From the NCBI GenBank assembly GCA_964487295.1, contig CAZAQL010000111.1:1-8613 (forward strand): a DNA stretch of 8,613 nucleotides. The letters run 5' to 3'. The stretch is from JAPEKQ01 sp964487295 (GTDB taxonomy: Bacteria; Joyebacterota; Joyebacteria; Joyebacterales; Joyebacteraceae). The position numbers were made by a program, and so were the translations under genes. Of the stretch, positions 6,434 to 8,613 are shown one piece after another (the stretch's first letter is position 1; each line of letters opens with the position of its first letter). The notes beneath the pieces were generated by a model, which worked only from the letters and a program-made list of their open reading frames with translations, was not told the DNA's origin and did not search any database.

Positions 6434-7131
6434 GTCCCCGGACGGTTTCGTCACTGAAGGGGAAGTGGGCCCTGGTCACGGGCTCGAGCCGTGGCATCGG
6501 GCAGCAGGTCGCGCTCGGGCTGGCGGAGTTCGACTGCAACGTCGTCGTGCACGGCCGCGCGAAGTCCCATGCGGCGCGCACCGCGAAGCTCCTTCGGGAG
6601 TTCGACGTCGAGACCGCCGTCGTGGGGGGCGACCTCAAGACTGATGCCGGCGTGCGCTCGGTGCTGCGCGGGCTTCCGGGCCCCATCGACATCCTCTACA
6701 ACAACGCGGGCGTCCAGAACGCGTGGGAACCCGTGTGGGAGATCGAACGCGACACGTGGCGGCGCATCTTCGAGGTGAACCTCTTCGCGGTGGTCGAGCT
6801 CACGAACGCGCTGGCGCCCGCTATGCTGAAGCGGGGCTACGGGCGCATCGTGAACCTGAGCTCCGGCATCGCGGACATTCCTCAGCTCGCGCCCTACAGC
6901 GTGTCGAAGGCCGCCGTCGACAAGTACACGGCGGACCTCGCGGCCGAGCTCGACGGAACCAACGTGCTGGTGAGCGCGCTCGACCCCGGGTGGCTGCGCA
7001 CCGACATGGGCGGACCGCACGGCGACCACGATGTGACGACGGTGCTGCCGGGCGCGCTCATCCCGGCGCTCCTGCCCGAGGGAGCGCGGAACGGGCAGCG
7101 CTTCCGGGCGCAGGAGTACGAGTGGCGGTAG
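6430..7131 (+). CDS. Classical short-chain dehydrogenase/reductase
   Basis: A 233-residue NAD(P)-dependent oxidoreductase of the classical SDR family. The cofactor motif TGSSRGIG (17-24), NNAG (91-94), Asn117 in VNLF, Ser145, and Tyr156/Lys160 in YSVSK complete the catalytic tetrad, and DPGWLRTDM follows in the usual place. Arg43 after the second strand (HGR) suggests an NADP preference, tentatively. Length is a little short for the family, with a compact C-terminus. The GTG start overlaps the binding-protein stop (GTGA), with GGGAGG six bases upstream. It lies between a transporter's binding protein and its permease, so it is almost certainly co-expressed. The substrate is unknown: oxidation or reduction of an imported sugar is a guess from position only, since SDRs are very diverse. 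Confidence 0.92.
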   Translation: MSPRTVSSLKGKWALVTGSSRGIGQQVALGLAEFDCNVVVHGRAKSHAARTAKLLREFDVETAVVGGDLKTDAGVRSVLRGLPGPIDILYNNAGVQNAWEPVWEIERDTWRRIFEVNLFAVVELTNALAPAMLKRGYGRIVNLSSGIADIPQLAPYSVSKAAVDKYTADLAAELDGTNVLVSALDPGWLRTDMGGPHGDHDVTTVLPGALIPALLPEGARNGQRFRAQEYEWR

Positions 7132-7189
7132 AACGGGTCGCGGACCGGAGCCTCCGGCTCGCGGCCGCTTCGAGAAGCAGGAGCCGAGA

Positions 7190-8173
7190 GTGAGATTCCT
7201 CCTCAAGAGACTTGGTTTCTACCTGCTCGCCGCGTGGGTCGCGGTCACGCTGAACTTCTTCCTTCCGCGCCTCATGCCGGGCGACCCGGCGACGGCGCTC
7301 TTCGCGCGCTTCCGCGGCATGCTGGGGCCGGAGGCCCTCGACGCGCTCCGGGAGACGTTCGGCCTGACCGACGCGCCGCTCATCGTGCAGTACTTCACCT
7401 ACCTCGGTCACGTGCTCCAGGGCGATCTCGGCATCTCCGTCGCGTACTTCCCCGCGGAGGTCATCGAGGTCATCCAGAGCGGGCTCGTCTGGACCGTCTT
7501 CCTCGCCGGGTCCGCGCTTCTCATCAGCTTCACGATCGGCACGCTCCTGGGGATAGCCGCCGCGTGGTGGCGGTTCGGCCGCGTCGACACGTTCGTGCCG
7601 CCGGCGGCCGCGCTCATCGGCGCGTTCCCCTACTTCTGGCTCGCGATGGTCGCCCTCTACATCTTCGGGTTCCAGCTCGGCTGGTTCCCGCTGGGCCACG
7701 CCTACAGCGACTACGTCGAGCCGGGATGGAGCCTGACCTTCATCGCGGACGTGGCGAGGCACGCCGTGCTCCCTGTCGGGACCGTCGTCATCGCCACCCT
7801 CGGCGGATGGCTCCTGACGATGCGGAACACGATGGTGTCGGTCCTGGGCCGCGACTACGTCAACCTCGCGCGCGCCAAGGGGCTCTCGCCCGCGAAGGTC
7901 GCGCTCCGGTACGCCGCACGGAACGCGCTGCTTCCGAGCGTGACGGGATTCGGCATGGCGCTCGGGTTCGTTCTGGGCGGTTCGCTGCTCACGGAGATCG
8001 TGTTCTCGTACCCCGGGCAGGGGTATCTTCTCGTGCAGGCGGTCCGGAGTCAGGACTATCCGCTCATGCAGGGCATCTTCCTCGTGATCACGCTGGCGGT
8101 GCTCGGGGCGAACTTCATCGTGGACCTCGTGTCACTGTGGCTCGACCCGAGGATCAGGGACTCGGTGAACTGA
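7190..8173 (+). CDS. ABC transporter permease, DppB/OppB type
   Basis: A 327-residue inner-membrane permease of the binding-protein-dependent transport family. The short N-terminal helix (about 9-27) leads into FLPRLMPGDPATALFAR, a DppB/OppB hallmark (LPGDP-like). Further membrane segments lie near 100-126, 135-162, 190-212, 248-272 and 293-316. The cytoplasmic EAA loop that docks on the ATPase is clear: YVNLARAKGLSPAKV (223-237) followed by RNALLP. The GTG start has AGGAG (7179-7183) six bases upstream. It pairs with the binding protein at 4700-6433 and needs a DppC/OppC partner, which seems to begin at 8259. The 58-base gap after the SDR has no terminator. Confidence 0.94.
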   Translation: MRFLLKRLGFYLLAAWVAVTLNFFLPRLMPGDPATALFARFRGMLGPEALDALRETFGLTDAPLIVQYFTYLGHVLQGDLGISVAYFPAEVIEVIQSGLVWTVFLAGSALLISFTIGTLLGIAAAWWRFGRVDTFVPPAAALIGAFPYFWLAMVALYIFGFQLGWFPLGHAYSDYVEPGWSLTFIADVARHAVLPVGTVVIATLGGWLLTMRNTMVSVLGRDYVNLARAKGLSPAKVALRYAARNALLPSVTGFGMALGFVLGGSLLTEIVFSYPGQGYLLVQAVRSQDYPLMQGIFLVITLAVLGANFIVDLVSLWLDPRIRDSVN

Positions 8174-8196
8174 GAGACGCCGGGCGCGGGGGCGGA

Positions 8197-8221
8197 CGCC
8201 GGAGCACCGGGGTTCCCGGCG
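8197..8221 (+). other. GC-rich hairpin between permease genes
   Basis: In the 85-base gap after the first permease, CGCCGG (8197-8202) can pair with CCGGCG (8216-8221), or CCGGG (8207-8211) with CCCGG (8215-8219). No T run follows. It could affect mRNA stability or the ratio of the two permeases, but such pairings are common in sequence this rich in G and C. Confidence 0.3.
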
Positions 8222-8258
8222 GACGGCAGGTCCCGCGCTCAACAGGAAGGACCAACGC

Positions 8259-8613
8259 GTGGCGAACCGACCAGCAGGAGCAGCCGCCGGGTTCGGAGCC
8301 TGGGTGGACGCCATCAGACACGACAAGCGCGCCGCGTTCGGAGCGGGCGTCCTCGTGTTCTTCGTGCTGCACGTCCTGTCCATCCCGGCGCTGATCGACG
8401 CCCGCGCCAACTTCTTCAATGTACCCGGCGATGCGGAACAGGACGACCCGCCCGTCGGTAAATACATCGACTTTTCCAAGGGCGCTTTCAGGAAAACCGA
8501 CAACCCACTTGATATTGCCATAGAAAATGAAAAAGGATTTTTCGTTGTTCAGGATGAACAGGGCAATGAGTACTTAACAAAAAACGGGCATTTTACTATT
8601 TCACCGGATGGAA
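8259..8613 (+). CDS. Chimeric open frame: DppC/OppC-type permease N-terminus running into a FlgF/FlgG-like segment (partial)
   Basis: The frame opens at GTG 8259, seven bases after AAGGA, and has no stop through the window end (118 codons). Residues 1-50 look like the start of a DppC/OppC-type permease: a polar, basic entry (AWVDAIRHDKRAAFG) and one hydrophobic segment (about 28-45), exactly where the partner permease is expected. From about residue 54 the character changes. Residues 70-118, containing DFSKGAFRKTDNPLDIAIE, then GFFVV, then TKNGHFTISPDG, are a clear match to the conserved core of flagellar rod proteins FlgF/FlgG. Codons change too, from GCG/CTC/GTC-type to AAA, TTA, ACA, ATT and TCA. 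A natural protein joining these two is not known to me. I read the first part as the true gene, cut off by a chimeric join. Confidence 0.6.
   Translation, partial: MANRPAGAAAGFGAWVDAIRHDKRAAFGAGVLVFFVLHVLSIPALIDARANFFNVPGDAEQDDPPVGKYIDFSKGAFRKTDNPLDIAIENEKGFFVVQDEQGNEYLTKNGHFTISPDG
8421..8613 (+). other. Foreign low-GC segment encoding part of a FlgF/FlgG-type flagellar rod protein
   Basis: From 8461 to the end 60 of 153 bases are G/C (39%), against 65% for 8401-8460 and higher in the genes before. The encoded GAFRKTDNPLDIAIE and NGHFTISPDG are hallmarks of the rod/hook family, covering the part after the N-terminal rod helix. The left edge is uncertain: the first low-GC-style codons (AAT, GTA, GAT, GAA) appear from about 8418, while the recognisable homology begins near 8466. 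No insertion-sequence end or flanking repeat is visible. A join of DNA from another organism at the contig end is the simplest reading. Confidence 0.75.

Noticed and set aside
7142..7161. Short inverted repeats CCGGAG/CTCCGG and GAGCC/GGCTC between the SDR and permease genes
   Set aside because: Arms are five to six bases with one to three bases between them and no T run; this is expected by chance in GC-rich DNA.
8259..8613. A genuine permease-flagellar fusion protein as a new system
   Set aside because: The composition shift, the incomplete rod domain and the position at the end of the sequence all favour a chimeric join. I report the break but do not claim a biological fusion.
1..8613. 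CRISPR arrays, tRNA or rRNA genes, insertion sequences
   Set aside because: I saw no repeat-spacer pattern, no cloverleaf or rRNA-like stretch, and no transposase or terminal inverted repeats on either strand.

Overview
The window is GC-rich: blocks I counted by hand run about 60-77% GC. It is densely coded and reads as a Gram-negative bacterium with several exported lipoproteins (Cys-anchored signal peptides) and an AxA-cleaved secreted protein. The style (jelly-roll glycan-binding proteins, Ig-like modules, a secreted protein ending in a short Trp-Gly/basic tail) resembles uncultured members of the FCB-type lineages, but I cannot name the taxon from sequence alone.

Layout. On the minus strand, a secreted jelly-roll-like protein (65-769) is followed by a clean intrinsic terminator (2-34). 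A 411-base divergent regulatory region (770-1180) separates it from the plus-strand genes. It holds an AT-rich island with a minus-strand promoter and three stacked small palindromes, a perfect TTGACA -35 box facing right, and a 5' leader able to form a strong hairpin plus a hairpin that buries the Shine-Dalgarno sequence. Seven plus-strand genes follow, tightly spaced: a glycan-binding-type lipoprotein (1181-2569), a ROK-family transcription regulator (2620-3882), a GH16 endo-beta-1,3-glucanase (3879-4703), a family-5 ABC solute-binding lipoprotein (4700-6433), a short-chain dehydrogenase (6430-7131), a DppB/OppB-type permease (7190-8173) and the start of what should be the DppC/OppC-type partner (8259 onward). 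ROK/GH16, GH16/binding protein and binding protein/SDR overlap by 4 bases (ATGA or GTGA), so translation is probably coupled.

Interpretation. The set fits a laminarin (beta-1,3-glucan) use locus. The lipoprotein would hold glycan at the surface, the GH16 enzyme would cut it, the peptide/oligosaccharide-type ABC transporter would import the oligosaccharides, and the ROK protein would sense a sugar and control the operon. As I recall, Thermotoga maritima has a comparable neighbourhood with a GH16 laminarinase, an Opp-type beta-glucoside transporter and a ROK repressor. The SDR inside the transporter cluster is the least expected member. No ATPase or beta-glucosidase gene is seen; they may lie beyond the window.

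The last ~190 bases break the pattern. Near 8420 composition falls to about 39% GC, codon use changes, and the open frame switches from a permease N-terminus to a flagellar FlgF/FlgG-type rod-protein segment. I regard this as a probable chimeric contig end rather than a real fusion. Apart from it, I see no clearly new biological system; the most original candidates are the leader RNA, the palindrome cluster and the SDR placement.
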